Shown here: in pieces, positions 9,555 to 17,940 of the stretch
Layout: each line of letters starts with the position of its first letter
How positions within the stretch are numbered: position 1 is the first letter of the stretch
NCBI RefSeq assembly: GCF_000152865.1
Contig: NZ_CH672390.1
Location: forward strand, 868,001 to 932,000
Source: Erythrobacter sp. NAP1
GTDB lineage: Bacteria > Pseudomonadota > Alphaproteobacteria > Sphingomonadales > Sphingomonadaceae
Direction of reading: 5' to 3'
Length of the DNA: 64,000 nt
The notes under the pieces: model-generated
Seen by the model: the letters and a program-made list of their open reading frames with translations, nothing else
Databases searched by the model: none
Told to the model about the DNA's origin: nothing
Made by a program: the position numbers and the translations under genes

Positions 9555-10442
9555 GTGTCGGCTGCGACGCGGGCGTTTCTCGACATGCTTGCTGCCGAGC
9601 GAGGCGCGGCGGCGAATACGCTGGCTGCCTACCGACGTGATCTTGATGGCGCGGAAGAAGCTCTCGGAGATCTCGACAAGGCATCGCGCGCAGCGGTGGC
9701 GAAGCTGTCTGCTCAGTGGGCGTCACTCGCTCCGTCGACTGTCGCGCGCAAAGCGTCGGCCCTTCGACAGTTCTTCGGATTTGCCGTGGATGAAGGCTGG
9801 CGCGAGGATGATCCTTCGGGTGCACTGCCGAAACCACGAACGCGCCGCCCCTTGCCAAAAATACTTAGCCATGAGGCGGTGGAAACACTGCTCCAGCGTG
9901 CGGAACTCGAAGCGAATTCTGGCCAGCCGACTGCCTTGCGACAGCTTGCACTCCTTGAAATGCTCTACGGATCGGGCCTGCGTGCGACCGAACTTGTAAG
10001 CCTACCTCTTGTTTCGGTCCCACGCGATGCGCCGCTTATCACGGTCAAGGGGAAGGGCGGGCAGGCACGAATGGTCCCAGTCAGTGAGCGCGCAAAAGAG
10101 GCGCTTGCCGAGTGGGTCAAGGTCCGCCCGAGTGACCCGCCGACCGGCCATCTATTTCCATCGCGCGGTGGAAAACATCTCTCACGGGTTCGCCTGTTTC
10201 AGATCCTGAAAGAGCTTGCTGTGCGTGCTGACTTGGACCCGGCGGGTATCAGCCCGCATGTTTTGCGTCACGCTTTTGCGACCCATTTGCTGGAGGGAGG
10301 CGCTGATTTGCGCGTACTTCAAACGTTACTTGGGCATGCGGATATCGCGACAACGCAGATCTACACTCACGTTGATGCAGCCCGGCTTGTCGAACTTGTA
10401 AATTCGCGGCACCCTCTTGCCCGCCCGACGACTAGGGACTAG
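9555..10442 (+). CDS. xerD: XerD-type tyrosine site-specific recombinase
   Basis: A 295-residue tyrosine recombinase of the XerC/XerD class, which resolves chromosome dimers at dif with its partner under FtsK control. An N-terminal SAM-like DNA-binding domain ([16 protein letters not shown]) precedes the catalytic domain. All catalytic elements are seen: Arg in [10 protein letters not shown], Lys in [34 protein letters not shown] with the nucleophilic Tyr, then THVD. Length and motifs fit XerD rather than a phage integrase. It lies between the secreted helical protein (11-base gap) and accA (11-base gap), as in related genomes. Confidence 0.9.
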   Translation: MSAATRAFLDMLAAERGAAANTLAAYRRDLDGAEEALGDLDKASRAAVAKLSAQWASLAPSTVARKASALRQFFGFAVDEGWREDDPSGALPKPRTRRPLPKILSHEAVETLLQRAELEANSGQPTALRQLALLEMLYGSGLRATELVSLPLVSVPRDAPLITVKGKGGQARMVPVSERAKEALAEWVKVRPSDPPTGHLFPSRGGKHLSRVRLFQILKELAVRADLDPAGISPHVLRHAFATHLLEGGADLRVLQTLLGHADIATTQIYTHVDAARLVELVNSRHPLARPTTRD

Positions 10443-10453
10443 CGCCCACAGCA

Positions 10454-11410
10454 ATGGCAAACAGTAAGATTTCCTATCTCGAGTTTGAAAAACCTGTCGC
10501 AAGCCTCGAGCAGCGCATCAGTGAGATGCGCAATCTCGATGTAAATCATGAGGTTGATGTCGCTTCAGAGATTGAGCGTCTCGAAGAGAAGGCCAGCGAT
10601 CTACTGGCAAGCACCTATGCGTCGCTCAGCCCATGGCAAAAGACTCAGGTCGCGCGGCATCCGCAGCGGCCGCATTTCCGCGACTATGTCGAGCATGCCT
10701 TTTCCGATTTCATGCCGCTTGGCGGGGATCGCTACTACGCCGACGATGAAGCAATCATGGGCGGTTTTGCGACATTGAAGGGTCGCCGGGTGATGTTGAT
10801 CGGGCACGAAAAAGGGCATGATACGCAAAGCCGTATTCGTCACAATTTCGGGATGGGTAAGCCTGAAGGCTATCGCAAGGCGATCCGGTTGATGGAACTC
10901 GCCGGGCGATTTGGACTGCCGGTCGTCACGCTGGTCGATACGTCGGGAGCCTTTCCCGGGATCGAAGCAGAAGAACGCGGTCAGGCTGAAGCGATCGCGC
11001 GTTCCACTGAAGCTTGCCTCGCATTGCCGGTGCCAATGGTCTCTGTCGTCGTTGGTGAAGGCGGATCGGGCGGTGCTGTTGCGCTTGCCAGTGCTGAGCG
11101 CGTCTTGATGCTGGAGCACGCCGTCTACTCTGTGATTTCGCCCGAAGGGTGTGCCTCGATTCTTTGGCGCACCGCCGAAAAGGCATCGGAAGCAGCGCAA
11201 GCGATGAAGATTACCGCGCAGCACCTCAAACGCCTTGGCGTTATTGATCGGATCGTGAAGGAGCCGGTCGGCGGTGCGCACCGCGATCCTGTCGGGACGG
11301 CCGAGGTGCTTGGCAAAGCAATCAGCGAGGAGCTCGACGCGCTTTCGAAAAAAGACAGTGCCGCACTTATTCAGATGCGCGAGGAACGGTTCCTGCAACT
11401 CGGCGGATAG
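10454..11410 (+). CDS. accA: Acetyl-CoA carboxylase carboxyltransferase subunit alpha
   Basis: AccA forms the carboxyltransferase of acetyl-CoA carboxylase with AccD, making malonyl-CoA for fatty acid synthesis. The 318-residue protein begins with the family's [15 protein letters not shown] segment and carries [22 protein letters not shown], the [19 protein letters not shown] block and [12 protein letters not shown], which form the acetyl-CoA and biotin site. Length is the usual one. It follows xerD by 11 bases and ends about 90 bases before the M48 peptidase gene. Confidence 0.97.
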   Translation: MANSKISYLEFEKPVASLEQRISEMRNLDVNHEVDVASEIERLEEKASDLLASTYASLSPWQKTQVARHPQRPHFRDYVEHAFSDFMPLGGDRYYADDEAIMGGFATLKGRRVMLIGHEKGHDTQSRIRHNFGMGKPEGYRKAIRLMELAGRFGLPVVTLVDTSGAFPGIEAEERGQAEAIARSTEACLALPVPMVSVVVGEGGSGGAVALASAERVLMLEHAVYSVISPEGCASILWRTAEKASEAAQAMKITAQHLKRLGVIDRIVKEPVGGAHRDPVGTAEVLGKAISEELDALSKKDSAALIQMREERFLQLGG

Positions 11411-11502
11411 TCTCGACCTTCTCGGAACCAACCCGCCTTCGGACGTATTGTAGTGGCATACGTTTGTAAATTTGAGCGATTGGTCGCGAAGGAGCCAGAG
11501 CT

Positions 11503-12981
11503 ATGAAAACCGCCAACTTTCTCGCACGCGCCGCAGTGACATCTGCGCTCGCGCTCGCATTGACGGGTTGCATGGGAGGAGGCTCGATCCCATCAGCCTC
11601 AACACCGATCACGACCAGCGAAGCGCAGCAGGGCGCACAATACCATCCGCAATTGCTCGCTCAGTTCGGGGGCGCGATGGGAGGCCCGCAAGCTGCTTAT
11701 GTCGAGCAAGTGGGCAAAAATATCGCGGTGCAGTCCGGTCTTGGAAACGCACGCGAGAGCTTCACGGTCAGCCTCCTCAATTCCTCCGTTAACAACGCAT
11801 TCGCGGTTCCTGGCGGATACATTTACACCACTCGTCAGCTCGTCACTCTGATGAACAATGAAGCAGAATTGGCAGGCGTACTCGGCCACGAAGTCGGGCA
11901 CGTAGCCGCTCGCCATTCGCAGCGCCGGCAACAGGCTGCTCAACGCAATTCACTGTTGGGTGGCCTTGGAGCAATTCTGTCCGGCGTACTTTTGGGAGAC
12001 AGCGCGATCGGCGACACGCTGTCCCGGACATTCCTGCAAGGTTCGCAATTGCTCACTCTGAGCTTTTCGCGCTCGCAGGAGATTGAAGCAGACGATCTGG
12101 GCATTCAGTATCTGACCCGCGCGGGTTACGATCCCAATGCGATGTCGACTGTCCTCGCGAGCCTCGCTGCACAAAACAACCTCGACGCGCGTTTGCGAGG
12201 GCAGGGTGACGCGAGCGTCCCCGAATGGGCTTCGACGCACCCTGACCCCGCTAGCCGGGTGCGCCGCGCTGCCAGCGCTGCGCAGGGTCTTCCGGGGTCG
12301 GTGACCAACCGCGACACTTTCCTGACCCGTATTGATGGGTTGCTTTACGGAGATGACCCTGAACAGGGCGTCATTGAAGGACGCCAGTTCATCCACCCAG
12401 AACTCAGGCTGTCTTTCACCGCGCCGCAGGGCTTTTTTATGGTCAACTCAACGAGGGCGGTCAGCATCAATGGCCAGAGCGGGCAAGCACAGCTTACCCT
12501 CGCTCCGTATTCGGGTGATCTCAACACCTACATTCGGCAGCAGTTTTCTGCACTTGGCGGGCAGAACAACAACCTTGCCCCGCAGGACATCCAGCGCACC
12601 ACTGTCAATGGGATCCCGGCCGCATACGGCACTGCGCGCGTGAACAATGGCAATAGCCAAGTGGATGTTGTCGTGTTCGCGTACGAATTTTCGCGCGAGA
12701 GAGCTTACCACTTTGCCGCGATCACACCGGCTGGCCGCTCAGCTACGTTTACGTCGATGTATCAATCGATGCGTCGCATCAGTCAGTCGGAAGCTTCGCA
12801 GGTTATCCCGCGGCAGATCGATGTTGTGACCGTCCAGCGCGGAGACAGCGTGGCATCGCTCTCGCGCCGCATGGCTTACGACTCAGCTCAGGTCGAACGC
12901 TTCCGCGTTTTGAACGGGTTGGGTTCGAACGAAGGTCTGGTCGCCGGGCAGAAGGTGAAGATCGTCGTGCGAGGACGCTAA
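11503..12981 (+). CDS. M48-family metallopeptidase lipoprotein with C-terminal LysM-like domain
   Basis: A 492-residue envelope protease. The start at 11503 has AAGGAG 9-10 bases upstream. A signal peptide ends in a lipobox-like LTGC, so the mature protein is probably a lipoprotein. The M48 catalytic motif LGHEVGHVAARHS (HExxH) is near residue 131, and a downstream EIEADDLG provides the third zinc ligand. The C-terminal about 50 residues (VTVQRGDSVASLSRRMAYD) resemble LysM, a peptidoglycan-binding module. Relatives of BepA/LoiP help outer membrane protein quality control; this role is inferred. The LysM-like end would tether it to the cell wall. It stands alone and ends before a strong terminator. 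Confidence 0.85.
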   Translation: MKTANFLARAAVTSALALALTGCMGGGSIPSASTPITTSEAQQGAQYHPQLLAQFGGAMGGPQAAYVEQVGKNIAVQSGLGNARESFTVSLLNSSVNNAFAVPGGYIYTTRQLVTLMNNEAELAGVLGHEVGHVAARHSQRRQQAAQRNSLLGGLGAILSGVLLGDSAIGDTLSRTFLQGSQLLTLSFSRSQEIEADDLGIQYLTRAGYDPNAMSTVLASLAAQNNLDARLRGQGDASVPEWASTHPDPASRVRRAASAAQGLPGSVTNRDTFLTRIDGLLYGDDPEQGVIEGRQFIHPELRLSFTAPQGFFMVNSTRAVSINGQSGQAQLTLAPYSGDLNTYIRQQFSALGGQNNNLAPQDIQRTTVNGIPAAYGTARVNNGNSQVDVVVFAYEFSRERAYHFAAITPAGRSATFTSMYQSMRRISQSEASQVIPRQIDVVTVQRGDSVASLSRRMAYDSAQVERFRVLNGLGSNEGLVAGQKVKIVVRGR

Positions 12982-13026
12982 TCGCTTCATAGCATCGGCG
13001 ATCTGTCGCGGATTGAACGCACAAAA

Positions 13027-13054
13027 AAAGCGGCGGGGAAGACCCCGCCGCTTT
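13027..13054. terminator. Bidirectional intrinsic terminator
   Basis: A perfect 12-bp inverted repeat (AAAGCGGCGGGG, loop AAGA, CCCCGCCGCTTT) flanked by A-run and TTTCTT. It lies between the convergent M48 gene and the Flp pilin gene and can terminate both. Confidence 0.85.
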
Positions 13055-13076
13055 CTTGTTTGGTAAGTCTTGCGAC

Positions 13077-13241
13077 TTAGCCAGCCATGTCCGACTCGAC
13101 CTGCGAGAAGGTGTCAGCCAGCGTGTTACCGAGGGTGCCCATTGCAGCAACGGCAGCAACTGCGATCAGTGCAGCGATGAGGCCGTATTCAATTGCGGTG
13201 GCGCCCTGTTCGTCGCGAGCGAGCTTGTTAAAGAACTTCAT
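13077..13241 (-). CDS. Flp-family type IVb pilin, copy 1
   Basis: A 54-residue pilin of the tight-adherence (Tad) type. It begins MKFFNKLARDEQGATAIEYG, with the Glu-Tyr pair and preceding Gly that mark the prepilin peptidase processing site, followed by a single hydrophobic helix (LIAALIAVAAVAAMG) and a short C-terminus. The ATG at 13241 has AGGAG upstream, so longer in-frame starts are rejected. A second, different Flp pilin gene lies about 120 bp upstream on the same strand. The rest of a tad locus (secretin, ATPase, TadE/F, prepilin peptidase) is absent from this window. Confidence 0.9.
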   Translation of the reverse strand: MKFFNKLARDEQGATAIEYGLIAALIAVAAVAAMGTLGNTLADTFSQVESDMAG

Positions 13242-13360
13242 GTGTAGTCTCCTGGTTTGGTCTTCGGTACCCGTTGTTCGTCTGGTTTCCCGGACGGACA
13301 TTTGAGGTCTAAGATGCAGCAGTTGAGAAATTCCTAACTTCGGACCTTTCTCAAAAATTA

Positions 13361-13546
13361 TTATCCGCCCATCCGTTCCTCAGCCGTGTCGCTTACGTCG
13401 CTCCACATCTTGATGGTCTCGTTGGCAACGCCATTGAGAGCAGCAATCATGGCAACCACGATCAGCGATACGATCAGTCCGTATTCAACGGCGGTGGCAC
13501 CCGAATTGTCGTTTCCGATGTGCTTGAGGAAGTTCGTCAATTTCAT
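13361..13546 (-). CDS. Flp-family type IVb pilin, copy 2
   Basis: A 61-residue second Flp pilin: MKLTNFLKHIGNDNSGATAV then EYG, with the same Gly-Ala-Thr-Ala-Val/Ile-Glu-Tyr processing signature, a hydrophobic helix (LIVSLIVVAMIAALNGV) and a longer charged C-terminus (DVSDTAEERMGG). It differs clearly from copy 1, so the pair is not a recent duplication. The ATG at 13546 begins the pilin-like part; an in-frame extension upstream is rejected because the pilin signature must be close to the N-terminus. The Shine-Dalgarno sequence is weak. Likely a minor or alternative pilin. Confidence 0.85.
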   Translation of the reverse strand: MKLTNFLKHIGNDNSGATAVEYGLIVSLIVVAMIAALNGVANETIKMWSDVSDTAEERMGG

Positions 13547-13642
13547 GAGGTCACCCACCCATACGTTTCTGATGCTCTCAAAATCGGTTCGACGGGTTAA
13601 GAAAAGGTTGAAACAAGCGGCGCAAATGGAAAAAAATCCGAC

Positions 13643-14050
13643 ATGAGCGAACGAGTTATCTGGGTTGTCGCGGGCGCGTTGATGCGTCCGGATGGGACGT
13701 GTCTTATGCATCGGCGACCTTATGAAAAGCACCATGGAGGCTTATGGGAGTTCCCTGGTGGCAAGGTTGAAGCCACTGAAATTCCAGTGAAAGCATTGAT
13801 TCGAGAGCTTCAGGAAGAATTGGGGATCATCGTCAGTGAAAGCGCCTGTGAGCCTGTAGCTTTTGCTGACGAGAGAGGACGCAGCCTCGCAAATCCGATT
13901 GTAATACTGCTTTACAGGATCACGTCCTGGGAGGGTGATCCGCAAGCGTTGGAGGGCGGAGCTGTCGACTGGTTTGATCGTGACGGGATCGGCCTACTGG
14001 ACAAGCCGCCGTTGGATAGTCTGCTTTTCGAACGACTTTTCGGTAGCTGA
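13643..14050 (+). CDS. mutT: NUDIX hydrolase, MutT-like (8-oxo-dGTP diphosphatase)
   Basis: A 135-residue NUDIX protein. The Nudix box is present as GGKVEATEIPVKALIRELQE followed by ELGI, with all canonical Gly and Glu residues. The preceding LWEFPGGK and the RRPYEKHHGG segment are those of MutT, which removes 8-oxo-dGTP from the nucleotide pool to prevent A:T to C:G mutations. The start ATG at 13643 has only a poor ribosome site. It diverges from the Flp pilin genes and ends before the tRNA-Arg gene. Other NUDIX specificities cannot be ruled out. Confidence 0.85.
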   Translation: MSERVIWVVAGALMRPDGTCLMHRRPYEKHHGGLWEFPGGKVEATEIPVKALIRELQEELGIIVSESACEPVAFADERGRSLANPIVILLYRITSWEGDPQALEGGAVDWFDRDGIGLLDKPPLDSLLFERLFGS

Positions 14051-14126
14051 GCGTATCGATCAACATTTGCATGAAACTAAGGGTTGCCAAGCCGCGCTGA
14101 CCCCCTTATCTGCCGCCCCTCACCGC

Positions 14127-14203
14127 GCGCCAGTAGCTCAGCTGGATAGAGTACCTGACTACGAATCAGGCGGTCGGAGGTTCGAATCCTTCCTGGCGCG
14201 CCA
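14127..14203 (+). tRNA. tRNA-Arg (anticodon ACG)
   Basis: 77 nt with encoded CCA. Acceptor GCGCCAG pairs with CTGGCGC; anticodon stem CCTGA/TCAGG holds loop CTACGAA (anticodon ACG, read as ICG after deamination); T-arm GGAGG-TTCGAAT-CCTTC. All four arms fold. An extra apparent pairing of flanking GC bases is ignored. Confidence 0.97.
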
Positions 14204-14239
14204 AAAAAGGGACTGGCCCAATGGGTCGGTCCCTTTTTT
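14203..14239. terminator. Intrinsic terminator after tRNA-Arg
   Basis: Long hairpin with arms AAAAAAGGGAC and GTCCCTTTTTT extended inward by further pairs to a 3-nt loop, starting at the tRNA 3' end. It is nearly symmetrical and can also end the minus-strand zincin gene. Confidence 0.88.
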
Positions 14240-14259
14240 GGTTTTGGCCCGGCCTCACC

Positions 14260-14655
14260 CTAGTCGTCAGCCATATCCTCGAGCGCATGCATATCTTCGT
14301 CGGAGAAGCCGAAGTGATGGCCTGCCTCGTGGATGACCACGTGCCGGACCAAGTCTGCGAATCCGACACCTGTCTCGCGCATTTCGCGAAGCAAGGGCTG
14401 GCGGAAAAGGCTGATTACGGGCGGCATCTCCGAAGGTGACCACTGGCTTTGTTCGGTCAAGGGCGTTCCTTCATAAAGGCCAGTGAGGTGCCAGCGATTC
14501 TGTATGTCGACAGAAGAAAGCTGATCGGCGTTTGCGAACTCCTTCACCTGAAGCACAACGCCCGTCAGCGGATCGCGAAACTCGTCTGGCAGGCGGGCAA
14601 TGATGTCGCGCGCAGCGGTCTCGAATTCGGCGGCAGTGGGTTCTGTCCAGCTCAT
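14260..14655 (-). CDS. Zincin-like metallopeptidase family protein
   Basis: A 131-residue protein with the zinc motif HVVIHEAGHHFGFSDEDM (HExxHxxGxxD) close to the C-terminus, preceded by ISLFRQPLLREM, typical of the small bacterial zincin_1 family. The N-terminal half (FETAARDIIARLPDEF) is also family-like. Substrate and role are unknown. The start codon is the ATG at 14655. It converges with tRNA-Arg and is separated from the divergent hemerythrin gene by about 95 bases. Confidence 0.85.
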   Translation of the reverse strand: MSWTEPTAAEFETAARDIIARLPDEFRDPLTGVVLQVKEFANADQLSSVDIQNRWHLTGLYEGTPLTEQSQWSPSEMPPVISLFRQPLLREMRETGVGFADLVRHVVIHEAGHHFGFSDEDMHALEDMADD

Positions 14656-14749
14656 TAGCCTGATGTGGTGCTTGTTAGTCGCCTGGACAAGAATTCGGAA
14701 CGATCACCTGGGTCTGAGTGTAGGTCGGGTAAGAACGAAAGGAATTATC

Positions 14750-15241
14750 ATGAACACCCAGACGACTGTCCTCGAACGCCTCGAAACCGATCACAACCGT
14801 CAACGCGACCTGCTAGACAAGATCGCCAAGACCGAAGGTGACAGCGAAGAGCGCCGCCGTCTGTTCACTGAGCTGACCATGGAACTCAAGAGCCACGCGG
14901 CCGCTGAAGAGCAGGCTGTCTATTCTGAGATGCTCGCAGATCCCGAAGTGAGCGGCGAAACGCGCCACTCGGTGGCCGAGCACCATGAAATCGACGAAAT
15001 GCTGAACGACCTCGCCGCAACTGACATGAGTTCGCCAGGCTGGATGCTCAAGTTCAAGTCATTCGACGAACGCTATCGCCACCACATCACCGAAGAAGAA
15101 GACGACCACTTCCCCGACTTCGCCGAGCAGATCGACGAAAAGATGGATAAGGAAATGACCAAGACTTTCGACGAACGCAAAGAAGCCGAGAAAGCCGAGG
15201 CAGAAGTGACCCCTGAAAAGGCCGAAAACGCCAAGGAATAA
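14750..15241 (+). CDS. Hemerythrin HHE domain-containing protein
   Basis: A 163-residue four-helix bundle protein with spaced His and Glu residues of a hemerythrin-type di-iron site: DHNRQRDLL, FTELTMELKSHAAAEEQAVY, AEHHEIDEML, YRHHITEEEDDHFP. Its C-terminus is a highly charged Lys/Glu-rich tail. Such proteins bind oxygen or nitric oxide or protect against oxidative stress in this group; which is unproven. The ATG at 14750 with AAAGGA 7 bases upstream is chosen over earlier in-frame starts that run into the divergent zincin promoter. It is monocistronic and followed by a strong terminator. Confidence 0.88.
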   Translation: MNTQTTVLERLETDHNRQRDLLDKIAKTEGDSEERRRLFTELTMELKSHAAAEEQAVYSEMLADPEVSGETRHSVAEHHEIDEMLNDLAATDMSSPGWMLKFKSFDERYRHHITEEEDDHFPDFAEQIDEKMDKEMTKTFDERKEAEKAEAEVTPEKAENAKE

Positions 15242-15258
15242 TCAAACCACCAATTACG

Positions 15259-15299
15259 AAGGCGTCCCCTGCTAGATGGCAGGGGGCGCCTTGTTTTTT
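15259..15299 (+). terminator. Intrinsic terminator after hemerythrin gene
   Basis: Hairpin with arms AAGGCG-T-CCCCTGC and GCAGGGG-G-CGCCTT, a TAGATG loop, then GTTTTTTG. Classical rho-independent signal 18 bases after the stop codon. Confidence 0.9.
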
Positions 15300-15498
15300 G
15301 CGGTAAAGGTGGTCAATCGCGCGATGCGTGCCTACATGGCCCGCAGATTGATGCACCCCAGGGTTAATCCCTTAGCTCCGTGCCATCGTATCTATGTTGA
15401 GTGGGTGCCGCAGGGCACTGCTCGTTCGTCTGGGATCATGTTGGAACAAGGGTCGGCCAAGCACCGGGTCAGCCCGCTTGCGCAGAAAGCGAATAGCC

Positions 15499-16122
15499 AT
15501 GAACTATGTGAACGTGCATGATCACGCTGAGTTTGACCCGGAGAACCCATTGAACAAGCCTGAAGTCCCCGAAGATGTGCAAGAGGCCATTCGCACGCTG
15601 ATCCGCTGGACCGGCGATGATCCCACTCGCGAAGGACTGCTTGATACGCCCAAGCGCGTCGGACGCGCGTGGCTTGAGTATTGTGCTGGCAACAAGGAAG
15701 ACCCGGCTGTCCACCTGAGCCGCATCTTCGAGGAAGTTGGCGGCTATGATGAGATCGTGCTGTTGAAGGACATTCCGTTCCAGTCACACTGCGAGCACCA
15801 TATGGCCCCGATCACGGGCAAAGCACACATCGCTTATATTCCTGACCAGAAAGTCGTCGGCATTTCAAAGCTCGCCCGCGTGCTGCACGGTTTTGCCAAT
15901 CGACTGCAGGTTCAGGAGCGTCTCACGGCAGAAGTCGCAGAGTGCATCTGGAACAACCTCGAGCCGCGCGGCGTCGCTGTAGTGATCGAGGCAGAGCATG
16001 GCTGCATGACGGGGCGCGGCGTGAAAGTTCATGAGGTGGAAATGCTTACCAGCCGCATGATGGGCTGTTTCCTCGAGGATCCGCGCAGCCGCAAGGAAGT
16101 GCTCAGCCTTATGGGCTTCTGA
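15499..16122 (+). CDS. folE: GTP cyclohydrolase I
   Basis: FolE converts GTP to dihydroneopterin triphosphate, the entry step of tetrahydrofolate synthesis. The 207-residue form shows GLLDTPKRVGRAW, the zinc site SHCEHHMAPITGKAHIAYIP, GISKLARV, RLQVQERLT and the second Cys in EHGCMTGRG, all canonical. The ATG at 15499 (MNYVNVHDH) begins the family-like part; a longer in-frame extension has no support. It is followed by a thioesterase gene on the same strand with a gap of 44 bases. Confidence 0.96.
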   Translation: MNYVNVHDHAEFDPENPLNKPEVPEDVQEAIRTLIRWTGDDPTREGLLDTPKRVGRAWLEYCAGNKEDPAVHLSRIFEEVGGYDEIVLLKDIPFQSHCEHHMAPITGKAHIAYIPDQKVVGISKLARVLHGFANRLQVQERLTAEVAECIWNNLEPRGVAVVIEAEHGCMTGRGVKVHEVEMLTSRMMGCFLEDPRSRKEVLSLMGF

Positions 16123-16166
16123 TCAGCGAGCTTGAGCACCTTGAGAAATCGCGCCATGGCTAGTGC

Positions 16167-16604
16167 ATGGCATCGCCCTTTCCCGAACCCGTTCTTACCG
16201 CTGACGAACTCGCTGATTTTTTCGTAGAGGCCTTTCCTGGGCAGGATCGCAGCTTTCACGATTTCGTCGAGTTGCGCGCTGGCTTCATGCGATTGAGGCA
16301 TGCCGCCAGCTCGGCGATGCTGAGGCCCGGGGGCATTGTCTCAGGTCCGACGCAAATGGCGTTCGCCGACAGGGCTGCCTACGCGGTAATCCTCGCGCAT
16401 GTCGGGATCGTGCCGATGGCGGTGACCAGCAATCTCAACATGTGTTTTCTGCGCGGATTGGCGGCGCACGATTTCTATGCCGATGCGCAGATCATCAAGC
16501 TCGGTCGAAGGCTGGCGACGGTGGATGTGCGCATCTGGCAGGATGAGGAAGCGAATATTGCCGCGCAATCCACAGTGACCTACGCGCTTCCCTCACAGAA
16601 GTAG
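16167..16604 (+). CDS. PaaI-like hotdog thioesterase family protein
   Basis: A 145-residue hotdog-fold protein. The central helix region IVSGPTQMAFADRAAYAVIL carries the Asp expected for PaaI-type thioesterases, followed by TSNLNMCFLRG and a C-terminal DVRIW and QSTVTYALP strands. These enzymes hydrolyse acyl-CoA thioesters; the substrate is not evident. It lies 44 bases after folE, probably on the same transcript, with no functional link obvious. Its stop sits inside a hairpin shared with the convergent peroxiredoxin gene. Confidence 0.8.
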   Translation: MASPFPEPVLTADELADFFVEAFPGQDRSFHDFVELRAGFMRLRHAASSAMLRPGGIVSGPTQMAFADRAAYAVILAHVGIVPMAVTSNLNMCFLRGLAAHDFYADAQIIKLGRRLATVDVRIWQDEEANIAAQSTVTYALPSQK

Positions 16605-16627
16605 GCAGGCGCCCGCCAGCGCCTGCC
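16604..16627. terminator. Convergent hairpin, probable terminator
   Basis: A perfect 9-bp inverted repeat (GGCAGGCGC, loop CCGCCA, GCGCCTGCC) between the convergent thioesterase and peroxiredoxin genes, followed by CCGTTCT on the plus strand. The T-tract is weak. Confidence 0.6.
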
Positions 16628-16636
16628 CCGTTCTAA

Positions 16637-17116
16637 TCAGAGTTGGCCGAGCATGTGTTCGGCGCTTGAAACCTTGAAGTCGCCGGGCTCTTCGATGTTG
16701 AGCTGGGTGACGGTGCCGTCTTCGATCACCATCGAGAAGCGCTGACCGCGCTTGCCCATGCCGAAACCTGATCCGTCCATTGTCAGGCCAACCGCTTCGG
16801 CAAAATCAGCGTTGCCATCGGCGAGCATCGTGATGTCGTCAGAACCAGCCGCGCTGTTCCACGCGCCCATCACAAAAGCGTCGTTGACTGCAGTGCCGAC
16901 GATTTCGTCGACGCCCTTTGCTTTGAGATCATCGGCTTTCTCAACGAAGCCGGGAAGGTGCTTGGCCGAACAGGTCGGGGTGAAGGCACCGGGCACCGAG
17001 AACAGGGCAACTTTCTTGCCTGCGAAATACTCGGAAGAGGAGACCTGCTGAGGCCCTTCGGCGGTCGCCTTGACCATGGTGACCTCAGGGATCTTGTCGC
17101 CAACCGAAATCGTCAT
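16637..17116 (-). CDS. Peroxiredoxin, Prx5/redoxin type
   Basis: A 159-residue thiol peroxidase of the Prx5 (redoxin) type, which reduces hydrogen peroxide and organic peroxides. The active-site block VPGAFTPTCSAKHLPGF holds the peroxidatic Cys, and the partner Arg lies in KRGQRFSMVIEDG. No obvious resolving Cys follows, so reduction may depend on glutathione or thioredoxin. The ATG at 17116 with GGAG 7 bases upstream is preferred over the ATG 15 bases earlier. It diverges from the unknown secreted gene at 17328. Confidence 0.92.
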   Translation of the reverse strand: MTISVGDKIPEVTMVKATAEGPQQVSSSEYFAGKKVALFSVPGAFTPTCSAKHLPGFVEKADDLKAKGVDEIVGTAVNDAFVMGAWNSAAGSDDITMLADGNADFAEAVGLTMDGSGFGMGKRGQRFSMVIEDGTVTQLNIEEPGDFKVSSAEHMLGQL

Positions 17117-17327
17117 TGTAGTCTCCATCATGGTTTACGGACTCGCCCCTAGGGCGAAGTCGGAGGATGATTATGGGCCCGATATAGGCGCTTCAGAGCC
17201 CACCACAACGCCTGATTTTCCGGGACATGCGATGGTTAGGATCGGTTTACCAAGCGTGTTTGGAAGAGGGTAAACGTCTCGCTCAATCTTCTTCTGTGCG
17301 GACGGGCACGATAGCAGGAGAATTGCG

Positions 17328-17867
17328 ATGCATTTGTGTTCGATGAAGGGAATTGGTGGTCTTGCTGCGATGCTGCTCAGTATGGCGAGCGCGCCCACAA
17401 TGGCGCAGTCTCAGACGAGTGAGGCGCACAAACTTCGCTCGCTCGATATCATGTTGATGGTGTCATCGCTTCGCTGTCGAACCGGTCGCGACGATTTCCG
17501 CGCCGAATACGAGCGTTTTGCCTCATCGCACCTTGCCACCTTGAACAGGGCGGGGGCGACATTGCAGCGTTCGCTTGGAGGCAGTGCAAGATCGCTCGAC
17601 CGGATGGGCGTGCAGATCGCAAACCGTTTTGGCGATGGGCATCCCTCGATGTCCTGCGCGCAACTGGCCGCACTCACGCGCAGCCTTGGCAAGCACGCCG
17701 ATGCGCGACTGCTTGCAGCGGCAGCCGATCTTGCGTTGGGGGACGAGTTCGCTTCCCCCAAGCCTCCGATTACTCAGGAGCAGGCGCCGTCCATCCGGAT
17801 CACCTACTCGATGGTTGGCCTTATGGAAGCATATCCAACGCTCGCTATCGGTGAGCCTGCTTTCTGA
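17328..17867 (+). CDS. Secreted protein of unknown function upstream of ahcY
   Basis: A 179-residue protein with a signal peptide (IGGLAAMLLSMASAPTMAQ, cleavage near residue 26). The mature part is rich in Ala, Arg and Ser and contains two Cys (LRCRTG, MSCAQLAAL) that could form a disulfide in the periplasm. I do not recognise a family. The ATG at 17328 has AGGAGAATTGCG just upstream. It is followed by a 140-base gap with the ahcY regulatory region. Proteins at this locus in relatives are sometimes named after the ahcY neighbour, but nothing here resembles that enzyme. Confidence 0.7.
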   Translation: MHLCSMKGIGGLAAMLLSMASAPTMAQSQTSEAHKLRSLDIMLMVSSLRCRTGRDDFRAEYERFASSHLATLNRAGATLQRSLGGSARSLDRMGVQIANRFGDGHPSMSCAQLAALTRSLGKHADARLLAAAADLALGDEFASPKPPITQEQAPSIRITYSMVGLMEAYPTLAIGEPAF

Positions 17868-17893
17868 AGCCAGCCGGTGCGCCCCATATCAGG

Positions 17894-17913
17894 ATATAAA
17901 GAAAACTTTATAT
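17894..17913. promoter_or_regulatory. Perfect palindrome upstream of ahcY, candidate operator
   Basis: ATATAAAG, spacer AAAA, CTTTATAT: a perfect 8-bp inverted repeat with a 4-base spacer, centred about 105 bases before ahcY. The AT-rich symmetric form in GC-rich DNA fits a dimeric repressor site, for example an ArsR-family methionine or S-adenosylhomocysteine regulator. Identity of the regulator is inference. Confidence 0.55.
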
Positions 17914-17940
17914 TGAGTTGCTCAGTTTAATCGAGATCGC

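Noticed and set aside
14697-14701. GGAAC before the hemerythrin gene as an EcfG-type -35 element
   Set aside because: No matching CGTT -10 element at 16-17 bases downstream; a similar GGAAC on the minus strand before the Pmp3-like gene (60906-60910) also lacks it.
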